This document shows positions 46,406 through 57,502 of a stretch of DNA of 64,000 bases, in pieces. The notes beneath the pieces were generated by a model that had not been told where the DNA came from, ran no database searches, and worked only from the letters and a program-made list of their open reading frames with translations. Each line of letters begins with the position of its first letter. Position 1 is the first letter of the stretch. The stretch is from an uncultured cyanobacterium (lineage in GTDB: Bacteria; Cyanobacteriota; Cyanobacteriia; PCC-6307; Cyanobiaceae). The stretch lies in NCBI GenBank assembly GCA_903856805.1, contig CAIOCZ010000169.1:1-64000 (forward strand). The letters run 5' to 3'. A program made the translations under genes and the position numbers.

Positions 46406-48211
46406 ATGGCCTCTTGGACCGCCCTGGCGATGGCCTTGGTGGCGGCCACACCAATCGCAGCCCCGCCCCTGGCCCCCGCGCCGGCCCCCTCGATCGCGCC
46501 CCCGCCGGCAAGACGGATAGGGCCAATCCAGTCAGGGGCGGCGCCAGCAAACCGCCTCCCGGCCCAACGCCTTCGGATCAATGGACAGGCCCAAAGCGCC
46601 AGCTGGGAATGGATTGGGGATCACCCCGAGCGACCCGACCAGCTGTGGCTGCCCCTGGAGGTCCTGCAGGGGCAACTCGGCTTCAGCAGCCGCACCGCCA
46701 GCGACGGCAGCCTGGAGCTGGAGTGGTTTGGCCACAAACTGCTAGTCCCCAGTTCTCGGCAGCGCACCCTTGGCGACGAGGTGGCCATTGAGGTCGCGGC
46801 CCTGCTCGAGTCGGTCGGGGTAAGCCTGCGGCACGGTCCCCATGGACTGGAGCTGAACCTGCCTCGCCCTCAGCTGCTGCAAGTCCGGAGCTCCCAGCAG
46901 CCGGGGCAGCGCCGCGTGGTGCTCGACCTTGCTGGGCCAGCGACGGTGAGCCAAGGCGAAGGCGGACTGCGGCTCCAGATTCAAAGCGGACCGGAGCAGC
47001 TAAGCCAGCTCCTGACCCTTGGACTTCCCGGTGATCAACGCGGGGGCAGCCTGCGGATCCGGAGCACGGCGCCGCTTCGGGTGTTCACCTTGGGCGAGCC
47101 AACCCGGATCGTGATTGATCTGCCCAGCGGTGGCGAACGGACGGTTGCCACGGCTGGGCCAGCACCCCTGGACCCCAGGCTGCAGGCGCTGCTGGGGTCG
47201 CAGCTGGTTTGGGATCGTCAGCAGATTCAGGTCGCCGGACACTGGTTGCGACTGAACGCGGTGCGGCTCGACCCGCGCCGTGCGCCTCTCCAATTACGGA
47301 CCCTGAGCCGTCCGGGCGGCATGGAGGGACTCAGTTCCCTCTCCCAACTCGCCGGAAGTCGGGACGCCCTCGTGGCGATCAACGGCGGTTATTTCAATCG
47401 GGTTCGCCGACTGCCGCTGGGGGCCCTCAAGGATCAGGGCCGCTGGCTGTCTGGCCCGATCCTGAACCGTGGCGTGATGGCCTGGGAAGCCAACAGCCTG
47501 CCCCGCTTCGGTCGACTGCAACTGGAGGAATGGCTTGAGGACGGTGCCGGCGGACGCTGGCCCCTGCAAACCCTCAACAGCGGCTACGTCCAACGGGGCC
47601 TCAGCCGTTACACCGCCGACTGGGGTCCCAGCTACCGCGCCCTCAGCGACGGCGAGAGTGCGCTGGTGTTACGCGATGGGGCGGTACAGCGGCGTTACGA
47701 CGCCATCAACCTGCGCACGGGAGTCCCCCTGGTTCCCTCCGAGCTGTTGGTGGTGGCCAGGGGCGGCTTCCCCCTGCCCGTGGCCACCAGCTCCCGATTC
47801 ACCCTGACGAGTCGCCCCAGCAATCCGCTCGGCGAAGCCAGCAATGTCGTCGGAGGAGGGCCCCTGTTATTGCAGGACGGGCGTGTCGTTCTGGCGGGGG
47901 GCAGCGAAAGCTTCGGCCCTGCTTTTCTCAGCCAGGGCGCACCCCGCACCGTGGTCGGCAGCGACGGCCAACGCCTCTGGCTAATGACGCTGGAAGGCAC
48001 CGATGACGCCGGACCGACGCTCACGGAAACCGCCCTGGCCCTGCAGCAACTGGGGTTGCGCGATGCCCTGAACCTGGATGGTGGCAGCTCGACCGGCCTG
48101 GTGCTGGGGGGAAATCAATTCGTCAAAGGTCGGGGGGTGATCGGGGCCATCCATAACGGCCTCGGGCTGGTACCGCTTGCGCCCGTGCCCCAGGCAGGCG
48201 GCGGATCCTGA
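46406..48211 (+). CDS. Phosphodiester glycosidase family protein, exported
   Basis: About 601 residues. The C-terminal domain (about 300-590) is of the NAGPA/phosphodiester glycosidase type, with ALVAINGGYFNRVRRLPLGA, the RTVVGSDGQRLWLMTLEG block and ALNLDGGSSTGLVLGG. The N-terminus is a hydrophobic Ala/Pro-rich signal-like stretch followed by AMIN-like beta segments (QRRVVLDLAGPATVSQG, TRIVIDLPSG). It is probably periplasmic and acts at the cell wall or on secreted polymers; the substrate is unknown. ATG 46406 is chosen; a GTG two codons earlier is possible. Confidence 0.85.
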   Translation: MASWTALAMALVAATPIAAPPLAPAPAPSIAPPPARRIGPIQSGAAPANRLPAQRLRINGQAQSASWEWIGDHPERPDQLWLPLEVLQGQLGFSSRTASDGSLELEWFGHKLLVPSSRQRTLGDEVAIEVAALLESVGVSLRHGPHGLELNLPRPQLLQVRSSQQPGQRRVVLDLAGPATVSQGEGGLRLQIQSGPEQLSQLLTLGLPGDQRGGSLRIRSTAPLRVFTLGEPTRIVIDLPSGGERTVATAGPAPLDPRLQALLGSQLVWDRQQIQVAGHWLRLNAVRLDPRRAPLQLRTLSRPGGMEGLSSLSQLAGSRDALVAINGGYFNRVRRLPLGALKDQGRWLSGPILNRGVMAWEANSLPRFGRLQLEEWLEDGAGGRWPLQTLNSGYVQRGLSRYTADWGPSYRALSDGESALVLRDGAVQRRYDAINLRTGVPLVPSELLVVARGGFPLPVATSSRFTLTSRPSNPLGEASNVVGGGPLLLQDGRVVLAGGSESFGPAFLSQGAPRTVVGSDGQRLWLMTLEGTDDAGPTLTETALALQQLGLRDALNLDGGSSTGLVLGGNQFVKGRGVIGAIHNGLGLVPLAPVPQAGGGS

Positions 48212-48241
48212 ATCGCCGCAGCTGCCAAACTGAGACTTCGT

Positions 48242-48604
48242 TTGCCTCCAATCACCGTGCCCCGGGGCCAGAGCCTCCGCATCACCGCCGCCGCCGCCGC
48301 CGAACTTTGTCGGCAGGCCGCCGTCGCCGGCACCCCAGGTCTGATGCATATCGATCTGCTCGAGGCCAGCTGTGAACAGTGGGCGATTCGCCTGAGGCCC
48401 GGGCACCTGGCCGGCACTCCCGTGGCCCGCGCCGATGGGATCACCCTCTACGCACCGCCCGACCAGGTTCAGATCCTCACAGGTCTCCGCCTGGACTACA
48501 AAGGCGACCTGAGCGGGGGGGGATTCCTCGTACGAACCGGCGAGGGGGTCCTCAGCTGTGCCTGCGGCGCCGCCTTCAGCCGCACAGGAAGCTTGGGACG
48601 GTGA
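48242..48604 (+). CDS. HesB/IscA-like protein
   Basis: The 120-residue product resembles A-type Fe-S scaffold proteins. It has LRLDYKGDLSGGGFLVRTGE and the C-terminal SCACGAAFS, equivalent to the CGC/CAC pair of IscA. The third conserved cysteine could be C in LLEASCEQW. The start TTG 48242 has no strong ribosome site; GTG 48257 is an alternative. It lies between the glycosidase and the str operon with a 62-base gap to rpsL. Function in Fe-S assembly is inferred. Confidence 0.65.
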   Translation: MPPITVPRGQSLRITAAAAAELCRQAAVAGTPGLMHIDLLEASCEQWAIRLRPGHLAGTPVARADGITLYAPPDQVQILTGLRLDYKGDLSGGGFLVRTGEGVLSCACGAAFSRTGSLGR

Positions 48605-48609
48605 CGAAG

Positions 48610-48615
48610 TAGGGT
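48610..48615 (+). promoter_or_regulatory. Candidate -10 hexamer for the str operon
   Basis: TAGGGT lies 51 bases before the rpsL ATG, just past the HesB-like stop. No convincing -35 spacing is visible. Confidence 0.3.
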
Positions 48616-48666
48616 GACGGATTGTCGAAATCGGTCGGACGTCCGACCTGTGTTCTCCGGCCCTCG

Positions 48667-49041
48667 ATGCCCACAATCCAGCAGCTGATCCGCACCGAGC
48701 GGCAGCGTCTCACCCGCAAAACGAAGTCGCCCGCTCTGCGTGCCTGTCCGGAACGGCGGGGGGTCTGCACTCGCGTGTACACCTCCACTCCTAAAAAGCC
48801 GAACTCGGCCCTGCGCAAAGTGGCCCGTGTGCGCCTCACCTCGGGATTTGAGGTGACCGCCTACATCCCCGGCATCGGCCACAACCTGCAAGAGCACTCC
48901 GTGGTTTTAATCCGCGGCGGTCGTGTCAAGGATCTGCCCGGTGTGCGTTACCACATCATCCGTGGCACGCTTGACACCGCAGGGGTGAAGGATCGCCGTC
49001 AGTCTCGCTCCAAGTACGGCGCCAAGACGCCCAAGAGCTGA
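48667..49041 (+). CDS. rpsL: Ribosomal protein uS12
   Basis: Decoding-centre protein and classic streptomycin-resistance locus. It has 124 residues, starting [20 protein letters not shown]. It contains [20 protein letters not shown] with the K43-equivalent lysine, then [20 protein letters not shown] and the C-terminal KYGAKTPKS. First gene of the str operon. Confidence 0.98.
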   Translation: MPTIQQLIRTERQRLTRKTKSPALRACPERRGVCTRVYTSTPKKPNSALRKVARVRLTSGFEVTAYIPGIGHNLQEHSVVLIRGGRVKDLPGVRYHIIRGTLDTAGVKDRRQSRSKYGAKTPKS

Positions 49042-49122
49042 GATCTCTCCAGCCTCGCTCGCCGAACGCCATAGAGGCGACCGGCAGCGCCTGAAGATCT
49101 GCGCTCCCGGTCGTTGGAGATC
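49042..49122 (+). promoter_or_regulatory. Three-way-junction RNA fold between rpsL and rpsG
   Basis: The 81 bases directly after the rpsL stop can fold into three stems. P1: GATCT/CCA (49042-49046, 49049-49051) with TGGAGATC (49115-49122). P2: GCCTC (49052-49056) with GAGGC (49074-49078). P3: GACCGG-c-AGCGC (49079-49090) with GCGCT-c-CCGGTC (49101-49112). No unpaired bases separate P1 from P2 or P2 from P3. In E. coli S7 binds the rpsL-rpsG spacer to repress the str operon; this is a plausible cyanobacterial counterpart. Confidence 0.5.
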
Positions 49123-49180
49123 CTGAGCTCCCGGCCGCTTTCCCGCCCTTCTCCTCCCCTCGCCTCTCACCTCCCGTTCC

Positions 49181-49651
49181 ATGTCCCGCCGCAACGCTGC
49201 CGAAAAGCGTCCAGTACTTCCGGATCCCCAGTTCAACAGTCGCCTGGCCTCCATGATCGTGGCCCGTCTGATGAAGCATGGAAAGAAATCAACCGCCCAA
49301 CGGATTCTTTCTGATGCGTTCTCCCTGATCAACGATCGGACCGGAAATGATCCCTTGGAGCTGTTCGAAACCGCAGTCCGCAACGCCACTCCCCTTGTCG
49401 AGGTGCGCGCCCGTCGTGTCGGTGGGGCGACTTACCAGGTACCGATGGAGGTGCGCCAGGAAAGGGGGACCGCCATGGCCCTGCGTTGGCTAGTGAACTT
49501 TTCCCGTGCACGCAACGGCCGCAGCATGGCCCAAAAGCTCGCAGGCGAGCTGATGGACGCGGCCAATGAGGCCGGCAGTGCGGTCCGCAAGCGCGAGGAA
49601 ACCCACAAGATGGCTGAGGCCAACAAGGCCTTCGCCCACTATCGCTACTGA
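49181..49651 (+). CDS. rpsG: Ribosomal protein uS7
   Basis: Primary 16S-binding protein of the head and autogenous regulator of the str operon in E. coli. It has 156 residues, starting [20 protein letters not shown]. It contains [20 protein letters not shown] and the C-terminal [14 protein letters not shown]. It follows a 139-base structured spacer, long for this operon. Confidence 0.98.
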   Translation: MSRRNAAEKRPVLPDPQFNSRLASMIVARLMKHGKKSTAQRILSDAFSLINDRTGNDPLELFETAVRNATPLVEVRARRVGGATYQVPMEVRQERGTAMALRWLVNFSRARNGRSMAQKLAGELMDAANEAGSAVRKREETHKMAEANKAFAHYRY

Positions 49652-49714
49652 GTTCCCGCGAGCCGGATGTCAGGGCTGATCCGGCTCCCGACCAACCAGC
49701 CCCCGGCCGGTCGG

Positions 49715-49720
49715 TAGAGT
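49715..49720 (+). promoter_or_regulatory. Candidate -10 hexamer for fusA
   Basis: TAGAGT is 41 bases before the fusA start and identical to the hexamer proposed for recA. It would let fusA-tuf be transcribed apart from rpsL-rpsG. No clear -35. Confidence 0.3.
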
Positions 49721-49761
49721 AATGCCCACTTTTTGTCGACCCTCGTCGGAGCAGTAACCCC

Positions 49762-51837
<2,076 letters not shown>

Positions 51838-51879
51838 TCTCTAACCCACCCTTACTCACCCCCTCGATTCTTTCCTTCC

Positions 51880-53079
51880 ATGGCTCGCGAGAAGTTCGAA
51901 AGGAACAAGCCCCACGTCAACATCGGCACAATCGGCCACGTTGACCATGGCAAAACCACGCTCACGGCGGCAATCACCAACGTGCTCGCCAAAAAGGGCA
52001 TGGCCAAGGCCCAAGCCTACGACCAAATTGATGGTGCTCCTGAAGAGCGCGAGCGCGGCATCACTATCAACACGGCCCACGTTGAGTACGAAACCGAAAA
52101 TCGGCACTACGCCCACGTGGACTGCCCAGGTCACGCGGACTATGTGAAAAACATGATCACCGGCGCTGCCCAAATGGATGGCGCGATCCTGGTGGTGGCT
52201 GCGACTGATGGTCCAATGGCCCAGACCAAGGAGCACATCCTGCTGGCCAAGCAGGTGGGAGTTCCGGCCCTAGTGGTGGCTCTGAACAAGTGCGACATGG
52301 TCGATGACGAAGAAATTCTTGAACTCGTTGAGCTCGAAGTTCGCGAGCTTCTCTCCAGCTACGACTTCCCCGGCGATGACATTCCGGTGATCCGCGTCTC
52401 GGGATTGAAAGCCCTGGAAGGCGATGCCGAGTGGGAAGCCAAAGTCGATGAACTGATGGAAGCGGTTGACTCCTCGATTCCTGAGCCGGAACGCGAAATC
52501 GACAAGCCTTTCCTGATGGCTGTTGAAGACGTGTTCTCGATCACTGGCCGTGGCACCGTTGCGACTGGTCGGATCGAGCGTGGAAAAGTGAAAGTGGGCG
52601 AAACCGTCCAAATCGTGGGTATCAAAGATACGCGCGAAACCACCGTGACTGGTGTGGAGATGTTCCGCAAACTTCTCGATGAAGGCATGGCTGGAGACAA
52701 CGTAGGTCTCCTGCTCCGCGGTGTTCAAAAAGAGGACATCGAACGCGGCATGGTACTGGTCAAGAAAGATTCCATCAAACCCCACACCCAATTTGAAGGC
52801 GAAGTTTACGTCCTCAAGAAAGAGGAAGGCGGTCGTCACACCCCCTTCTTCGCTGGTTATCGTCCCCAGTTCTACATCCGAACCACAGATGTGACCGGGC
52901 AGATCACTGCCTTCACGGCCGATGACGGGACCAACGTGGAGATGGTCATGCCAGGTGATCGCATCAAGATGAGTGCTGAACTGATCTGCCCCGTTGCCAT
53001 TGAGCAGGGGATGCGTTTCGCCATCCGCGAAGGCGGTCGCACCATTGGTGCAGGAGTTGTTTCCAAGATCGTCAAATAA
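51880..53079 (+). CDS. tuf: Elongation factor Tu
   Basis: Delivers aminoacyl-tRNA to the ribosome. It has 399 residues. G1 [10 protein letters not shown]2 [13 protein letters not shown]3 DCPGHADYV and G4 NKCDMVDD are present, and the C-terminus is [16 protein letters not shown]. Forty-two bases after fusA. Only one tuf copy is visible here. Confidence 0.99.
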   Translation: MAREKFERNKPHVNIGTIGHVDHGKTTLTAAITNVLAKKGMAKAQAYDQIDGAPEERERGITINTAHVEYETENRHYAHVDCPGHADYVKNMITGAAQMDGAILVVAATDGPMAQTKEHILLAKQVGVPALVVALNKCDMVDDEEILELVELEVRELLSSYDFPGDDIPVIRVSGLKALEGDAEWEAKVDELMEAVDSSIPEPEREIDKPFLMAVEDVFSITGRGTVATGRIERGKVKVGETVQIVGIKDTRETTVTGVEMFRKLLDEGMAGDNVGLLLRGVQKEDIERGMVLVKKDSIKPHTQFEGEVYVLKKEEGGRHTPFFAGYRPQFYIRTTDVTGQITAFTADDGTNVEMVMPGDRIKMSAELICPVAIEQGMRFAIREGGRTIGAGVVSKIVK

Positions 53080-53117
53080 CTCGTTCAACGTCTTCCTTAG
53101 CCAGTTCTGAGGCCAAA

Positions 53118-53141
53118 GAGTGGGGCCATTAGTCCCCACTC
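53118..53141 (+). promoter_or_regulatory. Hairpin between tuf and rpsJ
   Basis: GAGTGGGG-CCATTAGT-CCCCACTC is an 8-bp perfect stem with an 8-base loop, 39 bases after the tuf stop. The following CTTCTCCTT is pyrimidine-rich but not a T-run. It may be a partial terminator that lowers rpsJ relative to tuf. A TAAGGT hexamer (53153-53158) just after could start a separate rpsJ transcript. Confidence 0.4.
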
Positions 53142-53285
53142 CTTCTCCTTGATAAGGTCGTTATCGGTCATGCGTCCCTGACGCTCGCACCTCGACAACC
53201 AGCTCATCGCCCCTGCAGGCAACCCAGGCTGAGCCTGTCCCGCAGGAAAACTCGGCACTCCCTCCTCCCTGCTTCCTCTCCTCGA

Positions 53286-53606
53286 ATGTCCACCGCGATT
53301 CCCCAGCAAAAGATCCGCATCCGCCTCAAGGCGTTCGATCGACGCATGCTTGATCTGTCCTGCGAAAAAATCATTGAAACGGCCGACCATACCGCCGCCA
53401 CGGCGATCGGCCCGATTCCGCTACCCACCAAGCGCAAGATCTATTGCGTCCTTCGTTCGCCCCACGTGGACAAGGACTCGCGCGAGCACTTTGAAACACG
53501 CACTCACCGTCGAATTATCGATATTTACAGCCCATCCGCCAAAACCATCGATGCCCTGATGAAGCTTGATCTTCCCAGTGGTGTTGATATTGAAGTGAAG
53601 CTCTGA
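53286..53606 (+). CDS. rpsJ: Ribosomal protein uS10
   Basis: Small-subunit head protein, also the NusG/NusB partner in antitermination. It has 106 residues. It contains [40 protein letters not shown] and [20 protein letters not shown]. As in other cyanobacteria it ends the str operon and is separated from rplC-rplD. Confidence 0.98.
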   Translation: MSTAIPQQKIRIRLKAFDRRMLDLSCEKIIETADHTAATAIGPIPLPTKRKIYCVLRSPHVDKDSREHFETRTHRRIIDIYSPSAKTIDALMKLDLPSGVDIEVKL

Positions 53607-53641
53607 ACCTTAGGACATCAGACCCAATAGCTGTGATCTGT

Positions 53642-53672
53642 GCCCTGGGCCGTTTTCATGACAGCCCAGGGC
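53642..53672 (+). terminator. Probable terminator hairpin after rpsJ
   Basis: GCCCTGGGC and GCCCAGGGC form a 9-bp perfect stem with a 13-base loop, 35 bases after the rpsJ stop. The trailing sequence TGCTTGCT has few T residues, so intrinsic termination would be weak. Position suggests the end of the str operon. Confidence 0.45.
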
Positions 53673-53812
53673 TGCTTGCTCTGCGATTGTCACCCGCAGA
53701 CGTCGACGCCTTGATTGATCTGACTAAGATTTCTTCCATGGGATCCTGACGGTATTGCGGCTGCTCCCTCTTCCCCCTTTCACCACGGCATCCGCCATGG
53801 AGGCTGACCCCC

Positions 53813-54481
53813 TTGAGTGACCTGGCCGTTCGGGAGCTGCCCCTCTTCCCTCTTCCCGATGTGGTGCTCTTCCCCCAGGAAGTACTGCCGCTGCACATCT
53901 TCGAGCCCCGTTATCGCATGATGCTGAGAACGGTGATGGAAGAAGATCGGCGCTTCGGGGTGGTTCGCTGGGATCCCCAGCACCAACGCATGGCCGATGT
54001 TGGATGCTGTGCCGAGATTCTCCACTGTCAGACCCAAGATGATGACCGCAGCAACATCGTCACCCTCGGCCAGCAACGCTTCCGGGTTCTCGACATCGTG
54101 CGCGATGCCCCCTTTCGCGTGGCGATGGTGAGCTGGATCGAGGACGACACCGACACCAGCCATGACGAGCTGAGCCGCCTGACCAGCGAAGTGACCCAGG
54201 CCCTTCGGGACGTGGTGACCCTCACCGGCAAGCTCATCGGCAAACCGGCTCCCCTGCCCAGCGACCTGCCCGACCTGCCCCGCGAGCTGTCCTTCTGGAT
54301 TGGCGCCCATCTGGGTGGTCCGGTGGCGGATCACCAACAGGCCCTTCTTGAAATCACCGACACAGGCGAACGCCTGCGGCAGGAGTTTGACCTGCTGGAT
54401 CAGACACGGCGCCAGTTGGCGGCCCGCACGGTGCTCAAGGACACCTTCCCCGGCATCGGGGAGGGTGAGCCCAACAACTGA
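53813..54481 (+). CDS. Lon N-terminal (substrate-binding) domain protein
   Basis: Stand-alone LonN (PUA-like) domain protein of 222 residues without the Lon ATPase or protease. The family opening ELPLFPLPDVVLFPQEVLPL, then HIFEPRYRMML and LGQQRFRVLDIV are visible. The start is TTG 53813 with GGAGG nine bases upstream; an ATG nearby (53797) is in another frame and stops after seven codons. Role unknown; such proteins are common in cyanobacteria beside rpsJ. Confidence 0.9.
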   Translation: MSDLAVRELPLFPLPDVVLFPQEVLPLHIFEPRYRMMLRTVMEEDRRFGVVRWDPQHQRMADVGCCAEILHCQTQDDDRSNIVTLGQQRFRVLDIVRDAPFRVAMVSWIEDDTDTSHDELSRLTSEVTQALRDVVTLTGKLIGKPAPLPSDLPDLPRELSFWIGAHLGGPVADHQQALLEITDTGERLRQEFDLLDQTRRQLAARTVLKDTFPGIGEGEPNN

Positions 54482-54489
54482 GGATCACC

Positions 54490-55458
54490 GTGTCGGGCTT
54501 CGGCTGGGGACTCGTCCTATCGCTGCTGACCATGGGCTTGGGGGTGGCCATCGCCTACGGATGGTTGCGACGGGGTCGTGCCTATGCGTCCGCCGCCAGC
54601 GTCGCAGCCGCCTACGACCGTTGGACGGAGGACCAACTTCTGGAACGGCTTTGGGGTGACCACGTTCATCTGGGCCACTACGGAAACCCTCCCGGTCCAA
54701 GGGACTTCCGGGCCGCCAAGACCGCCTTTGTGCACGAGCTGGTGCGCTGGAGCGGCCTGGATCAACTTCCCCGCGGCAGTCGGGTGCTTGATGTGGGATG
54801 CGGCATTGGCGGGAGCGCCCGCATCCTGGCTCGGGACTATGGCTTTGACGTCCTCGGGATCAGCATCAGTCCCGCCCAGATCGCCCGGGCCCGCAGCCTC
54901 ACGCCGCCAGACCTCAGCCACTGCCGCTTTGCGGTCATGGATGCCCTGGCGATGGACCTTGCCGATGGCAGCTTTGATGCCGTGTGGAGTGTGGAAGCAG
55001 GACCCCACATGCCGGACAAGCAGCGCTACGCCGACGAGATGCTCCGGGTCTTGCGCCTTGGCGGCCGCCTCGCCGTCGCCGACTGGAACCAGCGCGATCC
55101 CGCCGACGGGCACATGAGTCGCCTGGAGCGCTGGGTAATGCGCCAATTGCTCGATCAATGGGCCCATCCCGCCTTCGCCAGCATCCCTGGCCTACGTAGC
55201 AACCTGGAATCCAGTCCCTGGAGCGAAGGAATCCGCGTTCAAACCGACGATTGGAGCATCGCCACCCAACCGTCCTGGATGGACTCGATCAGCGAAGGCC
55301 TGCGTCGCCCCATGGCCGTGCTGGGTCTGGGGCCTGGGGCCCTGCTCAAAGCCTTAAGGGAAACCCCCACGCTGCTGTTAATGGACTGGGCCTTCCGCCG
55401 CGGGCTGATGCGCTTTGGAGTCTTTCGAGGAACCAAGGAAACCTCAGGCGATGGCTGA
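54490..55458 (+). CDS. MPBQ/MSBQ methyltransferase-like protein
   Basis: SAM-dependent methyltransferase of the cyanobacterial Sll0418 type, which methylates 2-methyl-6-phytyl- and solanesyl-benzoquinol in tocopherol and plastoquinone synthesis. It has 322 residues. One N-terminal membrane anchor (about 5-25) precedes the SAM motif RVLDVGCGIGGSARILA, and the VWSVEAGPHMPDK and LRLGGRLAVADW blocks follow. Start is GTG 54490, eight bases after the LonN gene. The assignment to MPBQ rather than gamma-tocopherol methylation is by overall resemblance. Confidence 0.8.
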   Translation: MSGFGWGLVLSLLTMGLGVAIAYGWLRRGRAYASAASVAAAYDRWTEDQLLERLWGDHVHLGHYGNPPGPRDFRAAKTAFVHELVRWSGLDQLPRGSRVLDVGCGIGGSARILARDYGFDVLGISISPAQIARARSLTPPDLSHCRFAVMDALAMDLADGSFDAVWSVEAGPHMPDKQRYADEMLRVLRLGGRLAVADWNQRDPADGHMSRLERWVMRQLLDQWAHPAFASIPGLRSNLESSPWSEGIRVQTDDWSIATQPSWMDSISEGLRRPMAVLGLGPGALLKALRETPTLLLMDWAFRRGLMRFGVFRGTKETSGDG

Positions 55459-56298
55459 TCCAGCCCCATCAACCGCCAGGTTGGTGAGGGGATAGGCCCC
55501 AAACAGGGCCAGATGCTCACAGAGGGGCCTCAGAGCCGTGAGAGCTCTCTCCAACGGTTGTGACCCCGCAGACAGTTCCAGATCAACAAAAAAGAGGTAT
55601 TCCCCCAGCTCCCTCTTGGAGGGCCTGGATTCGATCCGACTCATATTCAACCCCTGGCTGGCAAAACAGCCGAGGGCCTCCAGAAGGGCGCCCGGCCGGT
55701 TGGCCTGCAAGGAAAAGGCAAGACTCACCAAGGGGCCATCACTGGAGCGGGGTCCACGACGCAGCAGCAGGAATCGGGTGCAGTTTCCAGCGACATCGTT
55801 GATCGGATAGGCCAACACCTCCAAGCCGTGTTCGACGGCCGCCTCCCGGGAGGCCACGGCGGCCCGAAAGCGGCTGCCGCGCACCATCCGGGCCGCCTCG
55901 GCAGTGGAACTGGTGGGCAACTGCAAGGCTCCAGCACAATGCTCAGCCAGCCACAGGCTGCACTGGGCCAGGGCCTGGGGATGGGACAGCACTTCACTGA
56001 CAGCTTCGATCGGCCCGCCACCTACCAGGGCATGGCGGATCGGCAGCACCACCGCCCTGGCCACGGCCAAGTCGGGATGCTCCCACAGGGCATCGAGACA
56101 GGCCGTGACCCCTCCCTCCACCGAATTCTCAACAGGCACCACAGCCGCCTCGCAATCCCCTTGGGCGAGAGCCTGGATGACCGAACGAATGCCCATCTTC
56201 GGCACGAACACCACCGGGTCCAGTCCTTCGAGCGTGGCCAACTGCCTGGCGGCCTGTTCGCCGTAGGTGCCGACAGGGCCAAGGAAGGCAAGATGCAT
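55444..56298 (-). CDS. pheA: Prephenate dehydratase
   Basis: Converts prephenate to phenylpyruvate. It has 284 residues. The catalytic domain has FLGPVGTYGEQAA, VVPVENSVEGGVTACLDAL and the TRF motif region NCTRFLLL. The C-terminal ACT domain has NRPGALLEALGCFASQGLNM and IESRPSKRELGEYLFFVD, implying phenylalanine feedback. Convergent with the methyltransferase, overlapping its end by 15 bases. Confidence 0.95.
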   Translation of the reverse strand: MHLAFLGPVGTYGEQAARQLATLEGLDPVVFVPKMGIRSVIQALAQGDCEAAVVPVENSVEGGVTACLDALWEHPDLAVARAVVLPIRHALVGGGPIEAVSEVLSHPQALAQCSLWLAEHCAGALQLPTSSTAEAARMVRGSRFRAAVASREAAVEHGLEVLAYPINDVAGNCTRFLLLRRGPRSSDGPLVSLAFSLQANRPGALLEALGCFASQGLNMSRIESRPSKRELGEYLFFVDLELSAGSQPLERALTALRPLCEHLALFGAYPLTNLAVDGAGSAIA

Positions 56299-56346
56299 GG
56301 TGAATGGAGGGGTGCAGGGCTGCCGATAGGATCATGACCTGCCGGC

Positions 56347-56877
56347 ATGCAGGCCATGGCTCTGGCCTTCAAAGCCAGTCAGAAACTCGATCTTCCCGTT
56401 GTCGAGCAGGCCCAGCGACTCCCCGACTATCTGGCAGACGAGCAACGGGTGGTCCAGGCCCTCTTAGACCCTCGCCAGTTGGAATCCCTCGGTGCCGGTC
56501 ATTACCGGTACACGGTGACCAGGGTGCAGGTGTTCCAACTCCAGATCCAACCGATTGTGGAACTGGAGGCACGGCAGCGGGACGGCAGGCTTGAACTGGA
56601 AGCTCTCGATTGCCACCTCGAAGGGCTGGGGTTTGTCGATCATTTTCAGCTGACCCTCAATTCCTGGCTCACCCCCACAACCAACGGCCTGCAAGGGGAA
56701 GCCACGTTGGCGGTCACGGTGAGCCGCCCGACGCTCCTGAAAATGATTCCGGCCCGGGTGCTGGAAGCCACCGGCCGCTCAATTCTGGGGGGTATTCTGG
56801 CCACGATCAAGGGTCGCGTCGGTCAGCAATTGCTCGACGACTTCCAGGAATGGTGTATTGGGAACGCAGAAAACTGA
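56347..56877 (+). CDS. DUF1997 family protein
   Basis: Conserved cyanobacterial and plastid-lineage protein of unknown function, 176 residues. It is mostly beta-strand, with [19 protein letters not shown] near the start, [20 protein letters not shown] in the middle and [20 protein letters not shown] near the end. No signal peptide or membrane helix. Its 3' end overlaps rnhB by 71 bases on the opposite strand. An ATG three codons in is an alternative start. Confidence 0.8.
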   Translation: MQAMALAFKASQKLDLPVVEQAQRLPDYLADEQRVVQALLDPRQLESLGAGHYRYTVTRVQVFQLQIQPIVELEARQRDGRLELEALDCHLEGLGFVDHFQLTLNSWLTPTTNGLQGEATLAVTVSRPTLLKMIPARVLEATGRSILGGILATIKGRVGQQLLDDFQEWCIGNAEN

Positions 56878-57457
56878 GCCGGTGTAGCGGCGTGGGGCCG
56901 TACTCAATGAGCGCCTGACGGTGCTGGAGCGTGCCGTAGCCGGCATGGCGCTCAAGGCCATAGCCCGGATAACGCTCGGCGAGCCGCCGCATAAGGGCAT
57001 CCCGCTCTTGTTTGGCCAACACACTGGCGGCAGCAATGGTGGCGCAATGGAGATCACCAGCCACCAAAGTCACCTGGGGCCCTGCCCAGGAGCGCAAGGG
57101 AAGCACCCCATCCACGATCAACAAACGCGGCATCCGCGTTAGACGCAGCAAGGCCCGATGCATGGCCCGCTCCGTTGCCGTGCGGATTCCCCAGCGATCA
57201 ATTTCGGCCGCACTGGCCTGACCAAGGCTCCAGGTCAAAGCCGCCGTGTGAATCGGACCCACCAAGGCGGCGCGACGTCTTGGTGTGAGCTTTTTGCTGT
57301 CGGTGAGACCTGCGGCCGCTAACGGGGCCAAGGCCTGGGCTGGCAACACCACCGCAGCGGCGAAGACCGGACCGAACAGACAGCCACGTCCCACTTCGTC
57401 CACTCCGGCGCACCAGGCGGGATCGTGCCCACACCAGGGGTCCGCCGCAGTGGCCAC
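56807..57457 (-). CDS. rnhB: Ribonuclease HII
   Basis: Removes RNA from RNA-DNA hybrids and misinserted ribonucleotides. It has 216 residues from GTG 57457. The metal-binding acidic pair is D20-E21 in [25 protein letters not shown] and the conserved [14 protein letters not shown] follow. It lies 45 bases downstream of rne in the same direction, so it is probably in the rne transcript, as in other cyanobacteria. Confidence 0.95.
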   Translation of the reverse strand: MATAADPWCGHDPAWCAGVDEVGRGCLFGPVFAAAVVLPAQALAPLAAAGLTDSKKLTPRRRAALVGPIHTAALTWSLGQASAAEIDRWGIRTATERAMHRALLRLTRMPRLLIVDGVLPLRSWAGPQVTLVAGDLHCATIAAASVLAKQERDALMRRLAERYPGYGLERHAGYGTLQHRQALIEYGPTPLHRLSFLRSQYTIPGSRRAIADRRDP

Positions 57458-57502
57458 AAAGGGTTGAGTCAGGGCAGGGACCGTGAGAACGAACGATCCG
57501 TG

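Noticed and set aside
48600-48666. GACGAAGTAGGG before rpsL looked like part of a glnA-type glutamine riboswitch.
   Set aside because: The other conserved parts of that motif are missing and the downstream gene is not a nitrogen gene; taken as chance plus a -10-like TAGGGT.
53797-53820. Seven-codon open frame ATGGAG...TGA overlapping the LonN gene start.
   Set aside because: Its GGAGG is better explained as the ribosome site for the TTG start at 53813; no sign of a leader peptide.
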